From the NCBI RefSeq assembly GCF_018446385.1, contig NC_056000.1, forward strand, positions 80,362,688 through 80,426,687: a DNA stretch of 64,000 nt, in the 5' to 3' direction. Within the stretch, counting starts at the first letter, position 1. The number at the start of each line of letters is the position of its first letter. The position numbers were made by a program, and so were the translations under genes. Source of the DNA: Zingiber officinale. Taxonomy: Eukaryota; Streptophyta; Magnoliopsida; Zingiberales; Zingiberaceae. The notes below the pieces were generated by a model, which was given only the letters and a program-made list of their open reading frames with translations, did no database searches and was not told the origin of the DNA. Below, piece after piece: positions 9,955-22,168 of the stretch.

Positions 9955-12900
9955 TGTTTGAAAACGGGAAGGTGGAAAGCTAGGGATGTGGCGGCTTCGC
10001 TGACCGGCTATAGACCTCGTTCGGCTCTGTATAACAAGTAACGTTAGTCCCGAGCTAGGGAAGGGGTCCCGGCGTTGGCCCTCTGACGCTCATAGTGGAA
10101 GAAAGCAGAGCAACAGTAACTTTAGCACAAACAGTGAATAACACGTATTTTCGCTGGTGATGGATCCCCTTTTATATAGAGCTCTAGTGGACGACATGCA
10201 CGCTCCTCAAGGCATGGGCACGTTCTCCAATATGTCCTATGAAGGGACCTGTCAGGAAAGTACCTCTGACACTATATCTTAACAGGGCATGCATATCCTT
10301 GACAAGACAATAGAAGCTTTCGTCGTACGATCTGCCTGTCGACAATGCCTCATGTCAGCGGTACTATTTTCCATAAGCATATCAAGTGATACGACCACAG
10401 TCCTGCTGCTTGGCCGAGCGGGGTAGCTGCTCGGCCAGGACTCCGCTCCGTTGATGGCCAGGTCCCGCTGCTTGGCCAAGCAGTAGCCATTCGGCCGGGA
10501 CCCCTCCGCTCTGTCTTAGTTGCTCTTCCCTGCGATGACTGTGTAGTAGCGTGACCTTCATGTTGGTTAGTCCTAGGAAAACGTACCGGTTCCACTGTAT
10601 AAAAATTTTTGAACAAGTGTCGAACCTTTTCTTAAATAACCTATTGTGTTCTTTAGAAGTTAAATAAGGAATCGCAGACAGAACTTAACATCATTGATTC
10701 CAAATTTAATTTATCTGTTCTTAATGGTTTAGATTTGAATCACAAGCGAAACTTAACACTATTGATTCAAATCTACCTAGATTATTAATTCCATAAATAT
10801 TAATTTCCAAAATTGGCTTCCAGGACTATATGGCGAGGCACATGGCCTTCTTGGATATGGGAGCAACCACCACCGCCTAGGCAAAGCCTTTTAAGGAAAG
10901 CTAATATTTATTTCCTTAAATAACTCTAGGTTAACCAAAAGGAACAATCGAATCACAAGTTCGAAAAAGAAGAAAACACAAACTCAAAAAACTATTTCGA
11001 AAAACTAGATCTAATTGCCTCTTGTATTTAGAATTCTTACAAAGAGAAAAACTAGCATGATGCGGAAAACAATTGCTAGTTATACCTTCTCTTTGTATGC
11101 TAACGACCTCGAGATCTTCTGCCGTATTCCTCGCCTCGCCTTGGACGTCATGTGGGCGACGATCCTCCAAGATGAACACCACCCAAAAGCTTCCTCCTTC
11201 TTCTTCTAAAATCCAGCCACCACCACCACCAAGGAGAAGAGAGCAAAGGGAGAGGAAGAAGGGAGAGGGCCGGCGACAACAAGAGATCACCCAAGCAAAA
11301 GAATAAGAGTTGTGTCTCATGAAGCCCCCTCACCCCTTCTTTTATATTACTTGCCCAAAGCAAATAAGGAAAAACCTTTTACAAAAAATAAAATCATCCA
11401 AGAGTTTTTCCTTTTCCCTTTTATTTTTCCTTTTTCTTTCCTCTTGATTGAATCAATCACCAATCAATGGTTGAGATCAATCCTATTTGGTTTAGGATTG
11501 GGATTGGCCGGCCCCTTGCTTGGACACCAAGCAAGGTGGCCGGCCACCATATTTAGGAAAGAAAAATAATAATTTTTTATAAAATTTTACAAGAAGAAAA
11601 CTCTTATAAAATTTTACAAGCTCTCTTTCCTAAAGTTAAAAAAGGAAAGTTTCTAAAAATTAAAACCATGTTTTAAAATTTAAAAACTCTCTTAGAAAAT
11701 TTCCTTTTTAACATGATGATAGAAAATTTTAATTTTAAAACTTATCTCCCTTTTTTTCTTAAACCATGAGGATGGTTAAAAAGGAAAGTTTTAAAACTTT
11801 TAAAACTCTCTATTAAAACATGTGGCCTAATTCAAAATAAAGAAAGTTTTAAAAATTAAAATCTCTCTTTTAAAACTTATAGTTTTCTACAAAGAGAAGA
11901 TTTTAAAAATTCAAAACACCCCTCCTATTTGAATTAATCTTGGCCGGCCCCTACAAGCTTGGTCACTTAAGGAGATAGTGGTCGGCCATTGCTGGTCACC
12001 AAGCAATGGTCCGGCCCCCTTCTTGGACACCAAGAAGAGTCTTACATTTGGATGGACTTGAGGCTATAATGAGGCTACGACAGGGACCTAGAGGAGAAAT
12101 TGGTTTGGCCTTCCGATGAGCTTGAGTATCCCGTGTTCGCCCCGAACACACAACTCAAGTTCATCGAAAACAACTCATTCCACTAAAGAGTTATTACCGC
12201 ACTACCGCACCAATCCCAAATTATATTATGGGCTCCTTCTTATCATGAGTGTGTTAGTCTCCCTATGTTTAAGATTACGAATGTCCACTAATTAAGTAAG
12301 TTACTGACAACTTACTTAATTAATATCTAGCTCCAAGAGTAGTACCACTCAACTTTATTGTCATGTTGGACTAGATCCACCTGCAGGGTTTAACATGGCA
12401 ATCCTTATGAGCTCCTCTTGGGGACATTCTCAACCTAGATAATTAGGACACAGATTCCTTCTATAATCAACAACACACACTATAAGTAATATCATTTCCC
12501 AATTTATCGGGCATATTGATTTATCGTGCTAAACCTCACCCTTTGATAAGTCAAAGAAATAAATATTAAATATATGTGCTTGTTATTATATTAGGATTAA
12601 GAGCACACACTTCCATAATAACTAAGGTCTAGTTCTTTTATTAAGTCAGTACAAAAAGAACTTACCTAAATGATCCTACTCAATACACTTAAAGTATATC
12701 AGTGTAATTTATTAATCAAGATAAACTAATACTTAATTACAATACGACTATTCTGATGGTTTGTTCCTTTCCATTTTAGTCGTGAGCAACTTGTTTATAA
12801 TTTATAGAGAACCGACAATATGATCTTCTGAGTGTGACACCACACTCCATGTTGTCTACTATATAAATTAATTGAACAATTGCATTTAACAAATAAATGC

Positions 12901-13250
12901 AGATATTGACTAATGTGATTCTTTTATTTCAACAAATAAATGTTTACAAAAGCTAGGCTTTTAGTATACACTCTAACACTTCACGTTCGGACAAGTTCTC
13001 TGATCTCCTTGGCATCCTGTTGCTCCATATTAAACGCCTGATTATTTTGTCATATTATCCCGAGCTGGACAGGTGGTCCACTCGGACACGTCTCGCGCTG
13101 GTCGGATATTGACGGTCTCGACCGACCGTTGTAATCGTCTTCCATTCGGTCCTTTGACACCTTGGCGTTTACCACCTTAACTTTGACCTCCACCTTGGCA
13201 GTTGACCGCGTGCCAGGTGGGCCTCCCTATATCGCCGCATCATTTAATAT
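9955..13250 (-). mobile_element. Ty3/gypsy-type LTR remnant split by a solo LTR
   Basis: 9955-10560 and 12984-about 13250 are the two halves of one LTR-like sequence. On the minus strand it has a TATA box (TATATAAAAG, about 10170-10180). A diverged relative lies at 39995-40700, sharing the TATA region, the AGGCATG-GCACG block and the CAATAGAAGCTT-CGTACGAT block. The outer ends are approximate and no target duplication was found. The family call (gypsy rather than copia) is inference. Confidence 0.55.
10561..12978 (-). mobile_element. Solo LTR (2418 bp) with 5-bp target duplication
   Basis: Bounded by TGTTGG (10561) and CTAACA (12978), i.e. a TG...CA element with short inverted ends. It is flanked by the direct repeat CTTCA at 10556-10560 and 12979-12983. 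On the minus strand it starts TGTTAGAGTGTATACTAAAA and has a TATA-like TATAAAAG near 11338-11346. It contains no PBS, PPT or gag/pol, so it is best read as a solo LTR left by recombination. The small ORFs inside it (11015-11569) are not genes. Confidence 0.85.
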
Positions 13251-14082
13251 CATATATTTATTATGAAATAGGTTCTTGCATTTTCATTAATTCATACAAG
13301 ACATTAAACTGACAATTCCTTTTTTTTGTATAGGCATATATTCTTAGTTTAAGGTTATCTTATGATGATAAAATCAATTTCCGTTACCTTGATTATAACT
13401 ATTTTACTTTGGCTTTAAATTTCCAATTTTGTATTTTGGCCTAATGTTTGTTATTCCTTATTCTTTGGACAACTCTTGTTATATTTTCCATAAAGTTTGG
13501 AGAGGCACCAAAATAAAACATTATACAATACCCAAGGGTAGAAGAGACTAAAACAAAATATTAGCCAATAGCTGTAAGGGGTAAAAGGAAGCTTAGTTGA
13601 TCATTTCTTTTACTAAGTTCAATGCTTAAATATTGACTTCTTCATTCATTTTTAAGCACTAGCTGAACTTCAGCTAGTTGCAATTAGTGTGGGTGTCTTA
13701 CAAAAAAAAAATCTTCCAATTATTGACATTGCAGCATGGATTACTTATCCACAAATATAGATCATTACAAATAATAGGATTCTCATGTGACTGAGCGAAG
13801 TCTTGAACCAATTTCTTTCTTATGAAATAGAGGGCTGTTATTCTTCCTTTACCTTCAATGTTTTTCTTAACTTGGTCCTTTCTGTCCTGGAAGTACATTA
13901 TTTTTCATTGAGGAATAGGAATCGACCAAACAACAAATTACTTTATTATGGAGAACTTGGAGAATCTTATAGCTCACGTTTGGACAGGTTTTCTGAGATT
14001 TGCAGAGTAAAAAATTATAAAAGATGTCTCTTTATTCTAAATAAAGAAACGCTCTCATGCATAATGATGTGTTAAATGACTT
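13251..14082. other. AT-rich noncoding stretch
   Basis: No gene recognised; probably intronic or intergenic remains of the disrupted DUF3754 locus. Short ORFs at 13803-14075 (+) and 13698-13898 (-) lack family resemblance. Confidence 0.3.
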
Positions 14083-14222
14083 CAGGCTTCGACGGTTATT
14101 CTAAAAACAAACAAGATTGGTGACTAGGAAAGAAACCAAGAAATTTGATACAACTACTGCTGATTCAAATATGAAAGGTATTTTTGTTCAATATGTTCAA
14201 ATTGAGAACATGAAACTCAGTA
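14083..14222 (+). pseudogene. Second DUF3754-like exon remnant
   Basis: Following an acceptor-like TTCAG, one frame reads RRLF, a stop, then KQTRLVTRKETKKFDTTTADSNMK and VQYVQIENMKLS. The end resembles the ERIRLENMELS-type segment of DUF3754 proteins. It lies on the same strand as the 9585-9829 remnant and downstream of it, as expected for a later exon. The in-frame TAA and the absence of the intervening and following exons mark it as dead. Weak but directional support for a split gene. Confidence 0.4.
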
Positions 14223-16471
14223 CAAACTATCAATCCACCTTCTCTTTTCCAGGATGCTGATTCAAACACAACTTGCTTGAAACTATTCAAGAATATGCTA
14301 GACCTTACTATTAACTTGAACTTAATAACTTGGTTCATATGTTGGGTTAGATCTTCCCAACGAATCTATTTTTGCAATGTTAAATCATGCCATTTCCTCC
14401 CAATGAGTATCCATCTCTAAATTCATCTGCATAAGATCATGTTTAGTTTCTAATCTCCTATAAGAATTCACTGCATCGGTGTTCACAACTGAGCAGGATA
14501 CTAAATCAAAACGTGCTAAAAACAGTTGTATTATTCTTTACGAATCTGTGTTTTATAGAATAAAATTATGTATCTTGTAATATAAATATTTTCTAGCTGT
14601 AATTTATTAAACAAATCAGGTTGAAGAGGAACTTGACAACTTACTACTACCTAATCACTAAAGTATGCTTAAAGGTTGTCTTTAACAATATTATTTTTTC
14701 CTGAGATAACGCAGGTTTCAGCAGAACTTGACACCTTACCAGAACTTGTTCAACGAATTAGTGTATGATAAACAACTTGACAGTGAAAAACTTTGGCTTT
14801 TTCTTCATGAGAAAACTCTGTTTTCTCAAATAGCACTCTAGTTGGGAAAAACAAGGCTTTTTCTTCATGAGAAAACTCTGTTTTCTGTGCCAAGAGCTGG
14901 ATTTGATTCTGCTTTTTTCTGCCGTTGCAATGAGAAATATATATTTCAGTTTCAGGACTTTTACAGTACATCAATGGTCATGTTTACCTAATGCTTATGC
15001 TTTAAAAAAATATCGTACCAAATTAATTGGGCACATATACAAATAGGGACCAATTACCACAACTTATTTGCTTATGTGCGAATGAAAATTCTGTAAGAAC
15101 TAAGTTGATGTCACCATTTGGTCGATTCTCGAACTGATCTGTATATGTGATTTTCTTCTTTCCAAAGTTTTCAGGTTATTCTTTTTCTTCTAAATTTATT
15201 TCTGCTGTGTATGCTGTACTAAATCTGTATTTCATTTTTGCAGTTTGGTATAGGCACGCAGCTTGTCATCTAGACGTGATGATTAAATTGGAGAGCTGAG
15301 GCGATGCTGATCTCAAGAGGGCATCATCCCGAACCAACTGGTAAGTCTGAAATCAGTGCTTCTTTCTTCACTAATGAGGTAATCGTTTATCTTATTTTCA
15401 ACTTTGTTAGGCCAATTGTATCCTACCCTGCTATTGTTTGTTCCAAGTAAATATATATTTAGTAGAAATGATAGCATATCTAAGAAATATAACAGGACAC
15501 GAGAACAAAAGCACTGATTGCCTATGACAATAATGTTGACCAATGGATGGCGGGGGCGCTATGCCACTTATTAGTGGATTATGCCAAATTGCATTAATGT
15601 CCATTTTCAACCTTATTCAGACACTACAATGCATTAGCATTTGTATGGTCATCCTCAAACTGCAGATTCCTTTCTTTTTGACTAATTCTTTCCGCGTTCT
15701 ACTAGAACACGGTTCTTGAATTTGATTTTGATCGAATCACGTCTCAATATTGATCTTTTATCAGATTATTTTTCTTGTATAAAATATTTTTGTATTATCT
15801 TTGATTTTCAAGTTCTCTAAAAAAACTTCCAAATGCAAGTTATGGCATGATTTTAAAACAACAATAGAATGGCCAATAAATTTGTATAGCGAAACACATT
15901 CTACGAAGTTATTCTTCTGCAATGGCTTTCACGATGACTTGGCATCATCGCATACCTTTTAGTTCTCACGGTCAATAACAGTGTTGAATATTTCATTGAT
16001 TTTTTTTTTCTGTTTTAGAAAAAGAAGATGCTCCAATATCCATTTAAATTCACAACAATTTGCAGAGCTTTTACCACCACTCCTTTGTTGTATAATTGAT
16101 CACACAAACAATCTTCTCAGTTTTGTCATGTCTTTTATGCTCGTCCCAATTTTTTCTCCGTTAATGTCAGCATCAATATATGCCGATTAGGTTACACCCC
16201 AATAGTGTCCCACAATTGAGAGGCAGCAATCACTGACCTCATCCTTTAATCATTTAACTAATTTCTGAATTGATGGCTGGTTCAGCTTGTACCACCATTG
16301 CCTTGTGACTCCTTTTCTTCTTATCTCTTACTAAACAGTGAACAAAACTTCCCATAGCAATAAAGCAACTAAAAAACACATCTTGCTGTACATTCTGTAT
16401 TGCTTATGTGAACTATAAACCATAAGAATCTAATCAGCTAGCAACTCCACTGCTCTGACAAAAATGATGCA
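14223..16471. other. Intergenic DNA 3' of the RBOH gene
   Basis: No complete gene. A ~59-bp direct repeat with the word CTTTTTCTTCATGAGAAAAC occurs at about 14788 and 14847. A candidate exon-like piece with acceptor and donor (about 15243-15341) was seen, but no family could be recognised. The last 200-300 bp before 16472 would hold the RBOH 3' UTR. Confidence 0.35.
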
Positions 16472-19400
16472 TCAAAAGTTTTCTTTGTGGAACTCGAACT
16501 TTGTGGTGGTTTTGTGTGAGAAATCCTGCGCTAGATGCTGTAGCTCCTTGGTCAGCGTCGGAGCTCCACAGTAGAACACACCTGCAACATCAAAGCCCTT
16601 CGAGTTATATTGGAATTCGAATATATGTATTTATATTTTTTTTTATGTAATCCAGGTGTTTCGATTTTGCCCGATGGACGGCTGTTTCGCTTGGCACAGG
16701 TAATGCACGTATTTAGAATTTTATAATATTAATCTTGTGAAAGTCTGTGTGTGACTGGCTTACCGATGCGTTTGTCGCGGTGGTTGAGCGCGATGCGCTT
16801 GTAGACGCTGCGCCAGTTGGGGCGGGCGAAGTGGGACTTGACGCGGGTGCCGGAGACGACGTCGACGCCGCTCTTGGCGTGGTGCAGCGACTGCAGCATG
16901 GTGATGAGGGCGGAGCGGGCGTCGCCCTCCTCGTACACGCTGGTGCAGTAGTTGTGCAGCTCGATCACGCCCTTCTTGTCCGTCTCCGCCACGTCGTTCA
17001 TCACCCCTCGGAACCACTCGAACGACCCCTGCTCCCGCGTCACCCAGTAGAAGTACGCGCGCCGCGTCTTGAACGACGACGACGAGGTGGACATCGACGT
17101 CGATGCCCGACTGATGTCTCTCTCGGCGTCGCCGCCGCTGCCGCCGCCTTCTTGGCCGAGCATGAGCGAGTCCAGCTCCTTCATGTTGTTGACGATGTCC
17201 TTGACGATGCTGATGAAGGGGGTGGCGCCGATGCCCAGCCCCACCAGCAGCACCACCTCGTACTTCTTGTAGTCCTGCGCCGGCGCGCCGTACGGCCCGT
17301 CGATCAGCACTCTCGGGAAGCTGCGCGAATGCACACACCACAAAAACATCAATTTTTGTCCCCCCTTTTTTCTTCTTTCCAGATCTCCAACTCACTCGAC
17401 TCACCTCGGAGCGAGCCCATTGCTGCTGTTGTCATCGAAGTCTGCTCTCAGTAGCCCACTCTTCCCTCCCATCGGCGGCTGACAGACCTAAATCGCAAAA
17501 CGGAGCTCAACAAAGCTACTAATTTATAGTCCTGGAAATCTAAATCATTGATTAGAGTGCACAGACCTGCGAGAAGACAGCTTTGAGTTGGCGAGTCCAG
17601 TCGCCGAGTGTTCGAATGTGCACGCTGATATAGTCGTCCTGTGGAGCGGAAGTGATGGAGAATGGATGCCACTGGAAAGGGGAGACGGCGGCGCAGTTGA
17701 CGAAGATGTACTGTCCGCTTCTATACTTGAAGCCCTGTGGCTTGGAAACCTGGAGGGTCAGCACATTGCCGGGGTACACCGCCACCTTCAGTATCTTCAC
17801 CGCCCTGATGCTCGATCTGAACGCCCTGATCAAGCGTTCGCTCGCGTAGAGGATCAACGGAACCGCCAGGTACATCCATGTCTGCAGAGCACGGTGTTCG
17901 GAATGGAGTCAGTAGATGCGAGAACAGGGGAAAGAAGAGATTGCTCGCTTTGTTTCAGGGTGCGCACCGTTCGCTTGTACCATTTCTTGGTAAGGTAGAG
18001 GAAGTAGCCATGGACGATGAGGAGCACGTAGACGACGACGAAGAGGTGGTGCGAGTACCAGAAGGCGTTGTAGCCGGTGAGGCGGTGGAAGGGCTTGGGC
18101 AACCGGACGCGGCCTCGCCGGAAGTAGGGCGTGGCCAGGGTGAAAGCCACGGCCATGAGCACCACCATGACGATGCCCGTCCACCCCTCCGTCCCCTTCA
18201 CGAACCACCAGTAATTGTCCGGCCGCTGGTCGCCGAAGAAGTCCGTCATCGAGCTGTAATACTTTTCGTCGCTTGCGTGGAGCAGCCTCGGGAAGTCGCA
18301 CGTCAGGTGAGAGATCACGTGCAGCCCGACGCCGACGGTGATGCCGACGGCGATCACCTTGTGGAAGTTGAGGTTGTCGTCGAAGGGGAGGACGCGGCCG
18401 AGGCGGGTCCGGGTGCGGAGCCAGGTGATGGTGTTGCGGCAGACTGGGAGGAGGATGAGCGCCATGTTGAACTTGAGGGTCTCCGCGCCGCCCTTGGCCA
18501 CGCACACGCAGGCGCCCATGATGTCGTACACCGCCCGCCGCCGGTACTGCACGTACTTCCAGGCGAAGAGGCCGGCGCAGATGCAGAGCCACAGCGCCAT
18601 CACCCACACCCGCTGCCAGTTATCCTCCATGAAGTACCGGAACCGCTGGTACCACCGCCGAAGCAGGCTCTCCTCCTTCGCTGGTCGAAGCTTCTGGCTC
18701 AGTAGCTGGCTCAGGTTCCGGCTGTTCGTCGTCCCGATCTGCATCGACTGGCTCGGCATTTGCAGCAGCAGCATCTCCAGATTGTATATCTGAAATTCCA
18801 CACTCCATCAGCGAAACCGGACAGATTAAATTCATCTGGTCTGCGATGGAATCGCTTACCTCGATGTAGCCGAGGTTGTCGGGGTCCAACTCCTCCATGA
18901 TCAGGGCGGCGTACTCCGCCGCCTGTTCTTGGATCGTCGACAGCTTGTTGGCCGATGCGCTCAGCGAGATCAGCTGTTGAATTATTCAAATTAGTCGTGA
19001 GTTTAGCTGATCTTTAAAAAAAAGAGAGATTAGAAATTGAGTTAATCACCTCCTTGACCTCTTCCTCTGTGATCCTTCCGTCGAGGTCCTTGTCCAACCT
19101 GCTCGGCAGATCACGTTGATTAGTCGCAAGATTCAGTTTTTTTGTTTATTTATTAATTACGGTAAGAAATCGTACATGTCGAAGAAGGTTTGGAGCCGAG
19201 AATCGAAGCTCTGGTCGGCGATTTGATCCCAGAACTCTCGCAGCTCATCCTTGGTGATCTCATTGCCGGCGATCCTTCGCCTCCTCGCCAGCGCGTCGAA
19301 CAGTTCCCCGGCGAACTCGTTCGACTCCTTCATGCCGATGCACTGTCCGAACCGGGAGCGGTGGAGTCGCCCGTCGACGGCGAGCTCCTCGAAGCGCTTC

Positions 19401-19873
19401 TCGACGGCCGGCCACCCCGCGGCGCCGGTAGCCTTGGTGATGAACTTGAGCCGCTTCAGCGCGTGGGCCGCAGCGGACTTGGACCGGTCGATGGGTGCTG
19501 CGGCCGGCCGCTTTGTCAGCGACGCGAGCCGGAGGAGCTTCTGGGACACCTGCCGGAACCTCGACGACGCGGAGAATGAGGCCGACCGCCTCTCCAGCGT
19601 CCGCGCCAGCAGCGACATCTCCGAGTCCTCCTCCGCTCCGCCGGCCGGCTTGACGCTATGCACCGCCACCGCGTCGTCGCGCACGTCCAGGGTGATCTCC
19701 ACGTAGTCTCCCTCATCGACGCCGGCGGCGGAAGAAGAGAGGCTGAAGCGGGCGCTCTTGCGGCTGCTGCTGTTGCTGCTGCCGATGCCGCCACGCTTGC
19801 CGAGAGGGCCACTGAATCCGACGCCGTCCGTCTTGCCGGCGTCAGTTTCCCGGTAATCATCGTCGGTTCCCAT
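16472..19873 (-). CDS. RBOH: Respiratory burst oxidase homolog (NADPH oxidase), 8 exons
   Basis: Plasma-membrane enzyme that moves electrons from cytosolic NADPH through FAD and two hemes to apoplastic O2, making superoxide. Coding exons: 19873-19176, 19098-19050, 18973-18860, 18789-17968, 17881-17567, 17487-17405, 17320-16764, 16581-16472. They join in frame to 915 aa, normal for the family. N-terminus with [10 protein letters not shown]; canonical EF-hand loop at 235-246 ([12 protein letters not shown]) and a degenerate second at about 279-290. Ferric-reductase membrane core about 348-580, with heme-ligand histidines H430/H444 and H534/H547. FAD motif HPFSITSA 633-640; NADPH motif GLGIGATP 721-728; ends FEFHKENF. 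The N-terminus and [13 protein letters not shown] segment resemble the RBOHD/B clade. The frame is open upstream to 20041, but a TATA box there favours the ATG at 19873. Confidence 0.95.
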
Positions 19874-19967
19874 CACAGCTTCAATCGATACCGAGGAAAG
19901 AGAAGAAAAACGAATCCAATCAAAGTAAAGATTGTTCTTTTGCCTATGGAGCCGATTCAATCGACGT

Positions 19968-19978
19968 GATATATATGC
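19968..19978 (-). promoter_or_regulatory. TATA box candidate of the RBOH gene
   Basis: Minus-strand CATATATATC lies about 95-105 bp upstream of the RBOH start codon. It sits next to an ACGT-core element (ATCACGTCG, about 19961-19970) of the type bound by bZIP factors. Spacing fits a short 5' UTR. No experimental support. Confidence 0.4.
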
Positions 19979-20049
19979 ACATGGTGAAGAAAGAGGCCGC
20001 GGATGACGTGGGGGAGAGAGAGAGGAGGTAGGTGAGGACAAGGAACAAT

Positions 20050-22168
20050 AAGCGAGGAAGAAGGTTGTGATTTTGGTTTGACCAAGACGAGTAAACGGAA
20101 GGAAGGCGAATTTGACGCCATTGACATTTGTGGCTTTACTTTTCTCATTTCTTTTTTTCGGATATTAGAAATTTCAAATACAACGACTATTATGATTTGA
20201 TCGACCATGATATATGATCACTTAATTAATGTTTAATACTTTTCATCATACTTTTTCCGTTATTATTATTATTATTATTAATAAATGTGTTCAACCGTTT
20301 GTAGCATTAGTTTTAGGCTCTTGTTAGCAATAGAGTAAAAATTAAAAATAAACTATTTTATTGACTTCATCTCTTTGTTTTACCTTAATGCATTTTCCTC
20401 ACTTTTACTTAGGTCGAACTGTAAAGTCTAAAGTTTTGAGATAGTTTGGATCACTATTTGAAAGATTATAATTTTTAATTCGTTTTGAATCACAGGACCT
20501 ATGATTTAGGTTTTCCCGTATAACTCAATCTTAAACCTAAAAATGATCATTTAAATTTTTTTCATAGGCTCTAAAAATTTGTAGTCTTTTATTATCTTTT
20601 AGAGTTTATAATTAAAATTATGTTCATCTTTAGAACTACTTAAACCATTTGAAGAGTTAATTTGAGGAGAGTTGATCAATAATCTTTTTTGCCACTTATT
20701 CCTTAAAAATGCATGTTTTGGATATCTATTTTTTTTATTATTTTGCTGAATCAATAGATTTAAAAAAAATTATTTTCGACATTCAAGTTATCTGCTATGT
20801 CGCTTGCTCTTGCTTAGAGCATGTCACTTAGAGGAATAAATAAAACTATAAGAATTTGAATCTTACTAGGGATGGATATTCACAAAACATCTTAATTATA
20901 AACAAAAATTGATTTTACATGAATCCCTTTATAAATAAAAGTCATATGGAATTGAAGTAGAGTATAATTTTATTGGCTTGAAAATTATATTCTTTTTTAA
21001 CACCATACGTACACTAACAAAATAAATGGTCGAGATTTGAGTGGAACAACGTAGAAGTTCAACTTTCGGCCAGGAATCTTAAGCAGCAACATCATCGCCT
21101 GAAGAGCAATATTCAGTTTATTTCCTTATCAAAAATAGTTGCTAATTGACTCATTTTATCCTCTGTTTTTTTAACTTTTTTTATTTATGAGCTTTTCAAT
21201 TATGCGTGTGAAGAGAACCGGGCCAAGGTCCGTACCGTTAGAGTTGTGCCCCAGTTAGCTAATTTGACTTTATGCTAACGCGCCTTCACCGGTCTTGTTT
21301 CCCATGGTGGTTTTTCGCTCGGTGGAGGCCTACCAACCTAATTTAGTCTTTCTTCTTTCCTTTTCCTGGTTTCATCAGATCCAATTTGCGTGTTTTGATT
21401 GAATTGCATTTTATTTTATTTTTCCAAATTTTATAGACTCAATGATGGTGGTAATGAATTGATTAAGAACACTCAACGTTATTTAAGTCTTGCTAAAGTG
21501 CTATGAATTCATCAAAGGACAATTATACTCACACGAGTTCTAAGAATCCATTACCTTCTTATTGTAATTGGACCGATTCGATCGGTTCATCAAATCGTAA
21601 GTCCAAGAGTTAGTTTGATCCGCTCGAATTGGCTTATTTCGTGCAAATTGCAACTCAAACCTAGTTGAACCTAAAAAAATCTATGGATTGAGGGTTTAAG
21701 TCATCGGTCAATGAATTATGTATTTTCACATGGTCTCTTTATTCTAAAGCATGGTAAAAACTAATTTAATTGTCTTTTTTTTTCTAAATTTGCTAGAATT
21801 TAGATATATTCCATTTTTTAAAAAGTTGTTGTCGAAAAATTTATTTTAAGTGAATATATATAACAATAACATTTAGAGATATTAAAATCAACCGAAGAGA
21901 AACAAAGGAAGATTCAAAGATTTGGTGGCTGTGGCACTTGCGAGCCCACGGTTTTGTGTAGGAGGGAACAAAAACGATGTCTTTAGTCTTGCACTTTTAT
22001 CTTTCTTTGGTCAACGACTTGGGTTTTATACTTGTATAAGGGCAAAAATCAAAGGGCTTCATATTTTAGGGTTTATACTTAACCTCTGCCTAATCTCATG
22101 TGATTTGACCCTAATTAGCTTATGTCTGACATAGGGACGGAGTTAGAATATTAGTTTAGCATAGACAA
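20050..22168. other. AT-rich intergenic DNA upstream of RBOH
   Basis: About 2.1 kb, including the RBOH promoter side, with an (ATT)n run at about 20262-20282. No gene recognised; the plus-strand ORF at 21922-22134 has no family resemblance. The right end (about 22168) is where homology to the gag-only element family begins abruptly. Confidence 0.4.

Noticed and set aside
11015-11569. ORFs in the solo LTR (64-129 codons)
   Set aside because: Lie across the promoter and R region of an LTR, overlap on both strands and match no family.
16747-18705. Long plus-strand ORFs of 235 and 275 codons over the RBOH gene
   Set aside because: They are antisense shadows caused by GC-rich third positions; composition is low-complexity and the minus strand gives a complete spliced RBOH.
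19874-20041. In-frame N-terminal extension of RBOH exon 1
   Set aside because: The frame is open, but the region holds a TATA box and has no resemblance to RBOH N-termini; MGTDDD at 19873 fits the family better.
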